A stretch of DNA of 64,000 nucleotides from Sphagnum compactum (GCA_965153455.1 OZ234499.1:18472271-18536270); one strand, 5' to 3'. Shown: positions 11,280-22,299, counted from the stretch's first letter. Program-made: numbers and translations. The notes: generated from the sequence alone by a model not told the origin.

Positions 11280-14200
11280 TTAATCAAACTCTCCGGTAGA
11301 CCTCATTCTTCGAAACTCATAGTCTGAATCTTCTTGTTCATCAAGAATAAAATCAATATTGTTTTGAATGCTAAAGTCTCCCAAAACTATGTTGAGCTCC
11401 TCAACCTCCCCTTCATCACTCCCTCCATCTTTTGCATCATCATCATCCACAAGAATTTGAGGTATCTCCTCTCTAATGGGGTGCGTTTCTAGAATATCCC
11501 TATGCAAGATGAGCCAACTACATGGCTTCCATCATCCCAAGCCAATGGTAGCTTCCCAAAAACCCTAAATAACCTAGGATTGTTCTGTAAAACAATCAAT
11601 TGACCAAGTTTCAACCAATCTGCACAAAAAATACTTGCTCCATAGATTTTGGAAATACAAATGGTTGGTCTTTTAGCCTATCTGACTAGTAGACTTGAGT
11701 ACTATTAATGGCATAAAACATGCATTCATCATACTCCACAATGTTTCGAAACCATTGGACTTTGAAGACAACCAATTTTGAGCTTTGATCTTTCAAGTTC
11801 CAGTACTCCATTTCTAGAATTTCTTCCAATAATCCAATGTAGTCCACATCATTGCCACCTTCTTGGAACCTGCAAGCAATTCCTAAATCGCAACTATGCC
11901 TTCACTCATCGAGGTTATGGATTCGTTAGTGGCACCCATACGCGCACATGGTGGAGTCTAACTAATAGTTAAAGTTGCAACTCAACATTCTCACAAAGCC
12001 TAATCCGTTTTCGCTCGCCGCTACTAACGAAGTCTCGGTTGATTTCCTTTCCTTTAGCTACTTAGATGTTTCAGTTTGCTAAGTTTTGAAAATCCAAAGG
12101 CCCATTGCTAGAAAGTAACCTAGGAAATAAACAACAAAGTTTTAGAAGGCTGGATGTACAATAGTAGTAAGGACACATTTCAAAGGATTAAGGCAAAAAT
12201 TGGATGAGCAGCAAATTTAATACTCGCAATGTCTAAAACATCTTCATTCATGAAACGCCCATCTTCTTTTGCTTTTGCAACTGCATCTCTTACCTAATCA
12301 CCAAAGTCTAGCATTTTTGCAAGGCGTGGACCTTGTAAGACCTTCGTGTTGCTTTCAAGAGGCATTTTCAATCTATTCTTTCTTGTCCTCATAAGCTTGC
12401 AGCCAAGGGTCCATTACTACCATATTTTGTGCAACAAACTTGTTGATTTGCTTATAACCCACATCATCATATCCTTGGAATTTTTTTGGTTTTCCCTTTG
12501 TTAGCAATATTTCACCTATCAAAAACCAACAATGTCAATCACTTATTAGTTTAGTCCATACTTGCAACATGTTCTGACCTCCAATGTGTTAAAAAAATGA
12601 ATTCAAGTCAAGGTGATCATACCCATTTTTCGGGCATCTGATGTCTCTTTCCAAACTCGAAGGGCATACTCCTTGAGGTCTCCAATTAAATCATGGCACT
12701 TATTCATTGCTTCTTGTACTAAATATCTTTCCATTGTGCTCCCGTCAGGATAAGCACGTTGTTTGACAAAACCTTTTAGGTTTTTTAAGGACCTTTCAAT
12801 GAAAAACATATACCTACTTTCCAATGGGCCTGCAAGCCCTACTTCTTACACCAAATGAGTCAAAAGTGAACTTGGGAATCAAAGAATGAAGTAGGCATGT
12901 GCATTTCCAGCAAAGTAAGAACAACTGCACTATCCCTTTCCATTATCAAAAGTTCTTACGCATCAATTTCCTTAGCACACACCCATCATACAATATGGAA
13001 AGACGGGCAATGGTTTCACAAACACCAGTAATAATCAAACCTTTTATTACAACCGAGAGCGTGCATAGCAACATATTGAAAAAGTCATGTGTCTTCAAAC
13101 TTGTAAAATGATCTTTCTTGTTGATTGCATTCCTGAGATCTACACCATAAGCCTGCGGGTGCTTTGATGGACTTGAGAACAACAAAGGAGGTCTTCTGCT
13201 CACTCTTACTAAGTACCCATGACCCAACTTTGTAGCTCCATCTTCATGTTTCCAAAATTCCTTTTTCAAGTTGCATGCTTCCAGATCTATCCATGCTTTT
13301 GCACTCTCCTTCTCCCCCAGTAGATGTGAAATCAAAGAATGACAAACATTTTTCATAATGTGCACGGGCTCCAACAAAGGGTGGATGGTATTGTGTACCT
13401 AATATTTTAAATCATAGAAGCATGAAAATCTTTCATGGCCTCTGGGTGATTTGCTGAGGTGGTATTCCATAAGTCCATCCATTCTTGGGTTGTGCATTGC
13501 GTAGGACGTGGAGACTTCTCATTAGTTCCGTTGAAGAAGATCTTCAAAGTGGTGTGAAATTGGTGATGTAAAGGCAATAATTTCCTAAAAGTGGTGTAGA
13601 CCACCTTCCTCAAATTAGGAGAATATCGAACCCCCAAATCATCGACACAAACGAAACATGCGTGGTAACCTTTAACATGCGTGGTAACCTTTAGTTTGAA
13701 ATCTTGCATTACCAGCCTTTTGTAATATAAGCAACATTTTAAGTCCAAAACGTAAATCTACAAGTCTGAAAATTCCAAAGCCTAAATCCAAAGCTTAAAT
13801 TTGCACGTACTTGAACAAACTCCAAGGCCTGGGTAATCATGATTGTTCATAACAACATGGCTCAGACTTGAAACTCCTCAAGTGGTGACTTTGGTGCATC
13901 CACAACTTTCATACCTTCTTCCTATAGCATCTTGAGTTCTTCAACTAAAGGTTGCAAGTACACATCCATGTTTTTCACTTGTGATTTCCCAAGTACAATC
14001 AAAGCAAGAGAAATGAATGTTTTTTTTGGTAGTCATCCATGGTGGGATGTTATGGTTAACAATGCACATAGGCCATAATGAGTAGTTTGTGTTTTGATTG
14101 GAAAAGGGATTCACACCGTCTGCAGCAAGCCCTAACTTCAAATGACGAGGTTCATTTTGAAAATCATGCCACTTTTCTTCTACCTTCTGCCAATCTTCCG

Positions 14201-15533
14201 AATCACATGGAGCCCTCATCACCCCATCCAAATTCCGGTTCCTCTTATGCCAATCCATCCAAACAGCTGAGCTTGAAATTTGGAAGAATTTCCCAATCTG
14301 TGGAGCAAATGGCAAGTATCGTAAGACTTACAACCAAAATGCATATGAAGAAATTCATAAAATATGATATTCTAGTCCTAGGGTTTAGGAGACAAACAAA
14401 TTGATGAAAACTTTGACCAACTTACATAAGTAGAGAAGATGCTAATTTTAAGATTTTCAAAACAAAGCTTCAAAATGAGAATATGGAATTCACAATACCT
14501 ACTATTTTGATTTTAGGGTTTAGAATCCTAAGTATAAAAGTGAGAATTTGAATTTATAATACCTTTTGGGGAATAGAAATTCCAATAAGGTCTTGTCAAT
14601 ATCCTGTTTTTCCACAAATAAAACAACTATTCAACAACTCATACTCCCCACGATAAAAAACACAATCGTTCACACATGCATGAATCAATTGTGACTCTAA
14701 ACCAACTTCAAAGACGAGTTTCTTGGCATGTTGATGGGATTTGGGTAATAAATTGCTTGGGGGTAACAACTTATCTTTTAGAAGTCTGCAAAAGAATCAA
14801 TTGTATGGTTTTCAAGACATGTTCATTGTATTCACATTTACAAATATATTTCCAATTTCCAAAGTACTAGAGTGTAGCAAAGATTTACCGAAGCAAAGCA
14901 GTGAAACCGGTGTCGTTCCACCCATGGATCATTTTCAAGTTTATAAGCAAAAAAATAGCTGACAATCTGCCAACACCACTTCCTTCATAAAGTTTTGTTC
15001 TAGCAAGTTCACTTATAGGATCATGTTCAAGATTGTTATCACCAACATCTTTTGGTGATCCAAAGACACTATCATATAAATCCCCTAAATGTTCTTGTTA
15101 TTTTAGCCTTTCATCGCCCACATGCTCCTCTTGAGCATCCCCCCCACTTATAGGGGTGTTAGTTGGAACACCACTATAGTCAGCTAGTACACCATTAAAG
15201 TTGTTGAATGAGCTTGTCTCTTGTGTGTCTTTTGGTGTATCTATAGTTCCTTGTGATGACATCATATTTAGTAATGGGTTTTAAGACTTCCATTTACAAA
15301 TTCGAAATGCATGTACTATATATGTTTAATTGAACATTTCCATAATGGAGTATCGATTGAGTAGAATGTACCTTAGCTACCATCCTCCCATGCAACATCA
15401 TGTGCATATCAAGGATGGTTTTCTTTCGTCGATGCAAACCTTTACAATTGGCACAATAATATAGTTCCAATGGTCCTTTTCAAGTCTTTTGTTTCTTTCC
15501 ACGATTTGATCCTTTCTCTGAGTGCAAATCCAT
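11280..15533 (-). mobile_element. CACTA (En/Spm) element B: TNP2-type transposase relic
   Basis: On the minus strand, 5' to 3', the transposase parts occur in family order. 15,533-15,360: start-like block (LYYCANCKGLHRRKK). 14,785-14,600: TNP2 N-terminal block (LLPKSHQHAKKL) after a clear acceptor. 14,315-13,941: TNP2 core (EPRHLKLGLAADGVNPF, then NIPPWM). 13,748-13,407: KGYHACFVCVDDLG. 13,377-12,946: LEPVHIMKNVCHSLISHLLG and SLKTHDFFNMLL. 12,824-12,603: DUF4218-like FIERSLKNLKGFVKQRA. 11,790-11,280: DUF4216-like region and an acidic tail. Frameshifts and stops separate the parts, so the element cannot make its own transposase. Outer ends were not found. Confidence 0.88.
13407..14315 (-). pseudogene. 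TNP2 transposase core of CACTA element B
   Basis: The best-preserved transposase segment. One frame carries APCDSEDW, then EPRHLKLGLAADGVNPF, then SLWPM and IPPWM. After a gap (13,940-13,750) it resumes with KLKVTTHVKGYHACFVC and DDLGVRYSPN. A 20-bp direct repeat at about 13,655-13,694 (CATGCGTGGTAACCTTTA twice) lies where the HVKGYHAC motif is encoded. TNP2 is the catalytic transposase of the CACTA superfamily. Broken by frame changes. Confidence 0.85.
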
Positions 15534-15688
15534 CTTCTAAACTAGAAATATTCACAAAAAGCCCCATTAATGTTAAATTAGTCATTACCTTCCGCCCTTA
15601 CTAAACATTTGATTGTTTAGTTAGATAATTTTGCATCTTTAACATGAGTAATGCAAATGTGTAATAGCAAGAAAACAAAAGGTCATAT

Positions 15689-16430
15689 CACTACAACAAT
15701 TCTATGTCCTTTTCACTAGTTAAATTTGACTAACATGACTATGTAATTAGATTTGAAAATGGCACATGACTAACAATGTCCGTCATGACTAATCACAAAT
15801 CTAGCATAGTTTAATAATGGTTTATTATCATGGTGTGATATGAGCTTTAGTCATAATAGACAATGTGACTAAACAACCTGGAACATCTTGGTGCCTACGT
15901 GTATTCATACTAATAACACCATGATTGATGTTAGTCACATGTTGCCACATGTAATGTGACTGATAGTAACATGAGTTAAATTAATCACGGTAAGTACACA
16001 TGTAGACAATAGATATAATATGACTACAATTAGTCAATGGATTTATGCGTGTAATATTAACATGACTAAAATGAGTTAGGGGAAATACACATGTAGTAAG
16101 GGTGATGTTAACATGAATAGTATATGTCACATGAGGTACACGTCTTGTACTTGCTACCACATGTAATATGACTAATGGTAACATGTGACCTAAATTTAGT
16201 CACGATAATTTCACGTCTAGACAAAAGATCGATAATATGATTAAAAGTAGTCAATGGAGCTATATATTAAAGTCATATAGTAGTTAACATGACTAAAATT
16301 AGTCCATTGAAATACAAATGTAATAAAAATAGTGGCAATTTGTGATTGATATATGTCACATAAAGTACACATGTTTAATAATTGTTGCCACACATTCAAG
16401 AATGTGACTAAAAATAGTCATTTTAAATTC
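15689..16430. repeat. Subterminal TGACTA/TAGTCA array of a CACTA element
   Basis: About 740 bp contain well over a dozen copies of TGACTAA or its complement TTAGTCA, often as CATGACTA or TAGTCACA, spaced tens of bases apart and in both orientations. Some are paired tail to tail (GACTAAAATTAGTC, GACTAAAAATAGTC). In En/Spm such subterminal motifs bind the element-encoded TNPA protein; here that role is inferred from position next to a CACTA terminus. Confidence 0.75.
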
Positions 16431-16839
16431 CGACATGGTAAGTAAATATATATTTTATTAATTTGTCTAGGTATGGGAAATTCAAGTTTTTTCTCATGAT
16501 TTTCCAATGCCTTGATGGATCATAGATATATTTTAATTTTCCATTACAATAAAACATTTCAGCCTACAAAAACCATGCTCTTGGAATTTAACCAAAATGA
16601 TTTCCTTTTATATATATATTCCAGCTTTTCCAAAGACTTGCAATTGACAATTAATTCTAAATCAAAATGAGATCTATGTCTACCTTGAAAATCAAAGTAA
16701 GTTTTGCATAAATGTTATGTGAGGTTCCAATTATCTGCACAAGTTGAAAGGTTTGAAAAGAAGTGTACATGAAATGGAACAAAAACTAATCATACGCAAC
16801 ATGCTCATATACATGTTTCAAACATCTGGGAATGAATCA

Positions 16840-17700
16840 TCATGCATCATTGGAATTGTCTGATGCATAATCTTCTAGATTATCAAATCCATTGTCTTGG
16901 TCCCCTTCACTATCATCAACATTCAAATCTATAGCATTAACAGTAAAACCCTCCTGCAATAGTAGGTAGCTGATTTGTTTCTTGTATAGACACCAGAACT
17001 TGCAGCCCTGAATAATCATCAGCATTACCGACCCTAAACATATCAAATTTAGTACGTTCGAGCTAAGTGCTTTCTATTATTTGTTTCCCATGAGGATCTT
17101 TTCGAAGAATCATTTTCCAACCCCTTTCCCTATAATGACATCTAGGAAAAAAAACTTGCGCTACATGTAGTGGAAAGGCAAAATACTGGTCTAAGATTGG
17201 AATTAATGACCCAAAGTTCACAAGGTGAAGCCATACTCATCTCGTTTTACAATTGTTATAATTAAGGGTGAAGCCATACTCATCTCGTTTTACAATGGCA
17301 TTACTTCCGCTATACTTGGCCTTCACCTAGTTACACAATAACACCACAATATTTAGAACCCTATAATTTAGCTCCAGGATCTCTTCGACCCACCCCACCT
17401 ACTCCAAATTTGCAACAATGAGCCTTAAGATCATTGGGTCCTGAAACACACACCTGTTTCCATGTGGCAACTACGCCACTATCACTTGCGGTTAATGTTC
17501 TTCCACACTCACCACACGGATGTAGTTCCCAAATGCATACATTAACCGATATGACCTAGCTTCTAGCGTAGGTGACATGGACATGTGTATTGTCTCTTGA
17601 TCAATCGTGTTCCCTCCTTGGATAGTTGGGCAATAACAAGGAAACAACAACACATCAATCAAGTTCATGCAGTTGGAATCTGGGGACGTTGGTAAGTGCA
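16840..17700 (-). pseudogene. CACTA transposase C-terminal relic (element A)
   Basis: Minus-strand frames read an N-terminal piece with DSNCMNLIDVLLF, then RSYRLMYAFGNYIRVVSVEE, then RDEYGFTL, VNFGSLIPILDQYFAF and HVAQVFF, and an acidic tail with VDDSEGDQDNGF. This is the order seen at the end of TNP2-type proteins. Stops and a tandem duplication (17,223-17,300) break it. It is a second, independent copy of the region also present in element B at about 11.3-11.8 kb. Confidence 0.7.
17223..17300 (+). repeat. Tandem duplication of about 46 bp in the transposase relic
   Basis: GGTGAAGCCATACTCATCTC followed by GTTTTACAA occurs twice, separated by TTGTTATAATTAAG. It duplicates the codons for RDEYGFTL in the minus-strand relic. 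Confidence 0.85.
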
Positions 17701-18475
17701 CATTCAGAGGTAACTAACTGCTCTTGTCTCATCTCTTTGATCTGCCACAGTCAACAAGTGTATACCCATCTTCCAAATTAGCAAGAAACCCTTCCTACAA
17801 ATTGATTACGATTTTTTGCCTCTCCTTGTTTGAAATCATATTATCCAGAATGGCCAATGCATTAAATTTCCAGGCTATCATCATCAACAAGCTTTTGCTA
17901 AACATTGATCAAGGAAGATTCATACAAACTGAGAGACTAATTTCTCAGTCCAAGAGATTCTTGATTGAGAGTACTGAACATTCTGGTCTAAAATTCTGAG
18001 ATCAGCTGATTTTGGAGTGTCTAATATACTGATGATGTGATGGACTGGTGGATGATGGAGGTGCTGAAGATTAATACCTTCAGTAGTACATGCGGTACTC
18101 TTGGGCCTCAATGGACACAAATTGTACATCAAATCAACCACACTTTACCTCAACTTGTGTTGCAGAAACTTGGCAAGATATTGAGATTCCTTTCTTTCTC
18201 TTTCTCAGATTTGTTCTGCTCTTCAGTAATTTTCCCCAAGTTCCTTCAAGAGTTATGACCTATCCCATGAAGTGATTTAAAAAATTTCTTTAAGAGGGAA
18301 ATCCATGGATATAAGGTGCCCTCCACATACACTACAAGTTTTCTTTGAGTGCATTACGGCCACGTAAGCTAGGCGTAAGCTAGGCCTAAGAGGTTACATT
18401 GGGGAAATTAAGAACAATGATGAATATGACATTAGGCCCACTAGGAAATTTACATTGAAGGAACCCTAAGAACAT
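17701..18475. other. Intergenic; no gene recognised
   Basis: No protein family recognised. Near 18,310-18,350 a roughly 40-bp motif (GATATAAGGTGCCCTC, then CATACACTACAAGTTTTCT) recurs in close form at about 56,310-56,350, so it belongs to a dispersed repeat. Confidence 0.5.
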
Positions 18476-18724
18476 CTATGAAACACTTGGGTTGGAACTT
18501 GGGATTTTGATGGGGATGCCATTGGGAACAATGGGAACATGATACCAATATGGGAAAAAAAACAAGCAGTTCATTGCACAAAGATTCCGCCCATTTATGT
18601 GTATGGTAAAGCCTGAGCTGTGGACCTTACTGGGCATAACAACCTGAATTTTCTTTTTCAAAACACTTTCCCATGCTACGGAAAGGGCACTCGCCAAGAG
18701 AACCAAACTGAGAACCAGCCCCAT
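18476..18724 (-). CDS. Possible small secreted protein or first exon
   Basis: An 82-codon ORF from an ATG at 18,724. Residues 1-18 (MGLVLSLVLLASALSVAW) look like a signal peptide, and the mature part is basic. No family recognised and no strong upstream promoter evidence. The ATG lies inside the last unit of a 72-bp triplicated sequence that ends at 18,930, so on the minus strand the repeats form its immediate leader. It may be a first exon or chance; confidence is low. Confidence 0.25.
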   Translation of the reverse strand: MGLVLSLVLLASALSVAWESVLKKKIQVVMPSKVHSSGFTIHINGRNLCAMNCLFFFPYWYHVPIVPNGIPIKIPSSNPSVS

Positions 18725-18930
18725 AATCAGACAACACTTAAAACTTTCCCTGATTGGATCTAAAATTTCTCATTTAGATGCATGCACCAGCCCCATAACC
18801 AGACAACACCGGAAACTTTCCCTTACTGGATCTAGAATTTCTCATTTAGATGCATGCACGAGCCCCATAACCAGACAACACCAGAAACTTTCCCTTACTG
18901 GATCTAGGATTTCTCATCTAGATTCGTGCA
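18715..18930 (+). repeat. 72-bp tandem repeat, exactly three copies
   Basis: Units start at 18,715, 18,787 and 18,859 with CCAGCCCCATAA (CGAGCC in the third) and contain CAGACAACACC, ACTTTCCCT, GGATCTA and TTTCTCATTTAGATGCATGCA-like ends. The period is exactly 72 in both steps. The outermost unit on each side is the more diverged, suggesting an older duplication followed by drift. Confidence 0.92.
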
Positions 18931-20915
18931 CTTTTTCCCAAACTTGCCAATACATCATGATACATACATAAAATACTCGACACTAGAGATGTCACTTACC
19001 GATCAGGTCGAGTTTGATCGACCCAGGATTTCATGCCCAAATCTTACACCAATCCGTAAGGCGTAGTCTTTTCCTAAGAGCCAACAAAAGAAACTGTGTT
19101 TTGTTTTCTTACCAAACTGACATCGTAACTTCCAAGCAAAGGCATACTTTACTTACTCATTTCTGCAATAAAGAAAAGAAAATTCTAGATCCATCATTCA
19201 TCCCATTCAGTTTTCTTTAAGTTTTTTTTTCTTTTTTTCAATTTTTTCATGTTGCCCCAAAAATGGCGATCAGTCACAAGAGGATTTAGCCAAATCTGGC
19301 TACAAGACAAATAGAGAAAAAGAAAAATCTAGGAATCTTATTACATGTTGGGGAACCACTAGAACTTATTAACTAAATATGGTGATTTCTAAAGAAGTAT
19401 CTACCCAAATCCACCAAAAATCTTGACAATTTCATAACCTTGTTTTTTCCCTCAAAATGTGACCATTTTTTTGGAAATTTTCCAGAAAGTTCCCTTGACC
19501 ATGTTGCTTGAGACTTTAAAAAAAGAAAAAAGAAAAATGGCGAATTTTTCTTTTTTCGCACCAAAAAAAAAAAAAACAAAAAAAAAAACACTGATAATCC
19601 CACTATGCAGTCAGGGAGGGTGATTTTTTTATTAAATGAAATTTCTATTCCATCTCTTCTAGAAGCTTCACCGAAATAACTCAAGAAGCTTCCGATTCCG
19701 AACCGGGGAAGAAGCTTGTGAAAGAAGACAAGATTCCTGTTTCAATTCGCGCTGCCAATTAATTTCCGTAGTTAGCAGCTCCGTATTACGCACGTACAAA
19801 AGATCGGAACGTCCATGAAGCGAAGCAAGGCAAAGAATGTCTTAGTCTTCTTCTTGTCTCCTGCTGCCTGAATTACATTTACTTTAAAGCATTAACTAAT
19901 GAACAGATCACTGTAGAAAACTCTGGATTAGTGTCCTGATTAAGAATACAAAATTTTGTTGTCTAATTAATTGATGGGTCTTTCATTAATTTGATGTGGA
20001 AGAATAGTTTGGTGTAATGAAATTATGTGATGAATTTGATGATGAGCTGCTGCAGGAGTTGGTGTAATTGTTGTGTAGCTAACTTTGAGATTGTGCTACT
20101 ACACTTAGCAGCTCCATAGCAGCAGCAGCAGCAACTAGTAATTCGATGTGTTGTGTTTTGTGATCAATAGGAACAATGGGAGATTAATTACAATAGTTGG
20201 AGAGTAAGAAATCACATAGTTGATCATCGACTAGTCTAGTTTGAAGACTAAATAATTTACTGTAACATCTATCGAGCCAGAATAAATTTTCCTGCAACTT
20301 TGTTTGTCCAAAAATTAAGATGATGAAAATGGGTCACTATTATAAATTCAGGGAAGTCTGTTTTTGCTGAGAGTTGAAGACAAATGAAGTGATTGATCGA
20401 TCAATGGCAGACTCGATCTTCATTCCTATGATTGTCAGAAAAAAAGAATGTCGCATATATGCATTTTACTGAAACAATCAGCTGACATGCACCCGGGGTT
20501 CGGGTACAAAGAAAATTGAAATCTATCGACACAATTGGGTTGCAATAAGATTACTACAAACGTCAGACGTCATGAGCAGAAGACGATCTTTGAAGCTGAC
20601 AAGGAACTGACAGAAGATAATCTAAAATCTCAAGAACAAATTTCTTCTATTACCAGCTGGGACACTACAGGAGCTGCTGCTGCCTACAATTCCAATCGTA
20701 TCCTAAATCTGACACTGTGGGAATACCCATCAATGTCGACTGTGCAATTCATGAATGTGGTGATCCTTGAGGGCCTTCGGCGACTGTCGATTTTATAACT
20801 TTTTCGTGTAAATTTATGGTCTTAGAGCAGCTATGATCACCGCGAGTCCGAGACAATGTCTCAGATGCGATGTCATCGATCGTCGATCCGGGGCCGAATT
20901 GGATGTCGATTGTTT
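18931..20915. other. Intergenic with one dispersed-repeat copy
   Basis: A copy of the AGCCAAATCTGGCTA repeat family lies at about 19,240-19,570. The stretch 19,690-20,160 is less AT-rich and includes a CAG run (AGCAGCAGCAGCAGC near 20,120), but I see no convincing coding. An open stretch at 20,535-20,798 (+) has no ATG at its start and no recognised family. Confidence 0.45.
19240..19570 (+). repeat. Dispersed repeat copy, AGCCAAATCTGGCTA family
   Basis: The core here reads ATGGCGATCAGTCACAAGAG then GATTTAGCCAAATCTGGCTA. The same core occurs at about 22.5, 26.0, 26.5, 51.9, 53.9 and 61.8 kb in either orientation. Confidence 0.7.
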
Positions 20916-21182
20916 TTAGTTAGACTGGGACGTACTTGATCCGTCCAAGTATGAGCTGAAATACGGACTACCCAGTTCTTCTTGAATGGCAGAAAGCAGT
21001 TCCCGCACATTCACGAATTCCGGTAGTTTGCCACGGCCTTCCAACATCGTCTCGATTTGCTGACGACCTGACTTGCCTATCTCCGCTTCGATAGCGGCCA
21101 GCAACTCAGGTATACTCGCCCATTCTGGGAAAGAGTCCGCAGACAAGTTCCCAAACACATCATCACTCCGCTGATGGGCCAT
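20916..21182 (-). CDS. Unrecognised 88-aa ORF with an internal duplication
   Basis: ATG at 21,182 to TAA at 20,916. The protein is acidic and helical-looking and has two homologous units: FPEWASIPELLAAIEAEIG (about residues 18-36) and LPEFVNVRELLSAIQEELG (about 52-70), so it arose by internal duplication. Codon use and base composition are richer in GC than the surroundings, which supports real coding. Upstream on the same strand lie a TATA box (21,512-21,505) and three 71-bp repeats. An acceptor-like CCTGTGCAG near 21,255 could end a leader intron. No family recognised. It could be a small host gene, a retroelement product or a captured exon. Confidence 0.45.
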   Translation of the reverse strand: MAHQRSDDVFGNLSADSFPEWASIPELLAAIEAEIGKSGRQQIETMLEGRGKLPEFVNVRELLSAIQEELGSPYFSSYLDGSSTSQSN

Positions 21183-21504
21183 GTCGACAGCCTCGGGTGG
21201 AAGGTTCAAATCTTCTCTCTTCCAATCTCAGAACAAACTTCCTCTGCAGAATCTGCACAGGAATTTTTTTAAAAAAAAAACTCTTTACAAAACTCGATCA
21301 CTCCTCCACACCAGCTGATCACAATATTTTTCTCCAATCCTCAATGAGTTTCTACAATCTGTTAGCTAGCACAACTCTTTCTACACTCTCGAGTGAGTCT
21401 CGATTGACTGTCGGTATTTGCAGTTTGATCTGGAAGCTGATAGTCCAAGCTGCTGATCATAAAATGCAGAAGCTCATGCCTTCAAGTCCCACATCTACTT
21501 CAGC

Positions 21505-21512
21505 TTTATATA
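21505..21512 (-). promoter_or_regulatory. TATA box upstream of the 88-aa ORF
   Basis: The minus strand reads CTTATATAAAGCTG, a good TATA match about 320 bp upstream of the ATG at 21,182. Its spacing from the 71-bp repeats suggests a promoter with upstream tandem elements. Confidence 0.45.
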
Positions 21513-21644
21513 AGTACACAGATATGTACGTTACAAGGAAACTCCCCCTATAGCGCAAGACTTGGGGGCCCGCAGCAGCGCTCGGTAATTACACCTGAAG
21601 GCGTTCAGGGCCCAGGCAACCCAGCTACCCACCCGGGAGAGCGG

Positions 21645-21837
21645 GCAGCCAGTAATCACAACAACCTAATGGGAAGAGACCCTAAGTAGGCCTGCCAGTC
21701 ACCCATGAGAGTGAGGCAGCCAGTAATCACAACAACCTAATGGGAAGAGACCCTAAGTAGGCGAGCCAGTCACCCATGAGAGTGAGTAGCCAGTAATCAT
21801 AACAACCTAATGAAAAGAGACCCTAAGTACCGCCGTG
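21645..21837 (-). repeat. 71-bp tandem repeat, about 2.7 copies
   Basis: In plus sense the units start with GCAGCCAGTAATCACAACAA at 21,645, 21,716 and (as GTAGCC) 21,786. They contain CCTAATGGGAAGAGACCCTA and CAGTCACCCATGAGAGTGAG. Periods are 71 and 70. Relative to the minus-strand TATA box they lie just upstream, like promoter repeats of retroelement LTRs. Confidence 0.92.
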
Positions 21838-22026
21838 CAGAAGAAGTTGAAGAAGAATTACCATGTCAGGAGGCCTGAGACATGCATCCTTGTGCGTCAA
21901 GCCACGTCCTGGAAACCAAACACGATGTTTCCTGGCACATTGTCGTCAAAGGGAGAACTTGTTCTAATTAATACCTTACCTATGACTGAAGTGCAGCACA
22001 AAATACTTCACAACAGTTCTAGCCAG

Positions 22027-22060
22027 AAAAATAAATAAATAAATAAATGAATAAATAAAT
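22027..22060 (+). repeat. (AATA)n microsatellite
   Basis: AATAAATAAATAAATAAATG-type run, with a related AAATAAGTAGATAAATAAAT about 85 bp further on. Confidence 0.9.
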
Positions 22061-22299
22061 TGGTATTTGTTGGAATTTTTGAAAAATTGAAAACCATTAA
22101 AAATGCACCACAATACAAAGATGTATTTTGCATGTATTTTTAAAAATAAATAAGTAGATAAATAAATATTCGGCAAAGAAGTGCCAAACATCACTGGGAC
22201 TGGACTTAATAAGAGCCAGTCTGATTTGGTTCCTTCCTTGCTTGCCCCCACAGTGCTTTGCTTGCTCAAGGAAAGCAAAATGAATCCATCCTGAGAGAG

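Larger units (their letters stand above)
15689..17700 (-). mobile_element. CACTA element A: 3' end with transposase C-terminus
   Basis: Three parts fit one element read on the minus strand. (1) 17,700-16,840: decayed transposase C-terminus, with the DUF4216-type pieces RDEYGFTL, VNFGSL, FPLHVAQVFF and RKDPHG. (2) 16,430-15,700: a subterminal region packed with TGACTA/TAGTCA motifs in both orientations. (3) 15,689: the terminus CACTACAACAATTCTATG (plus-strand sense), with TAT just outside as a possible 3-bp target copy. The 5' half of the element was not found, so it is truncated or interrupted. Confidence 0.75.

Noticed and set aside
20535-20798. 87-codon plus-strand ORF
   Set aside because: Starts at TTG with no ATG near its beginning, and no family is recognised. 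Kept only as a remark in the intergenic entry.
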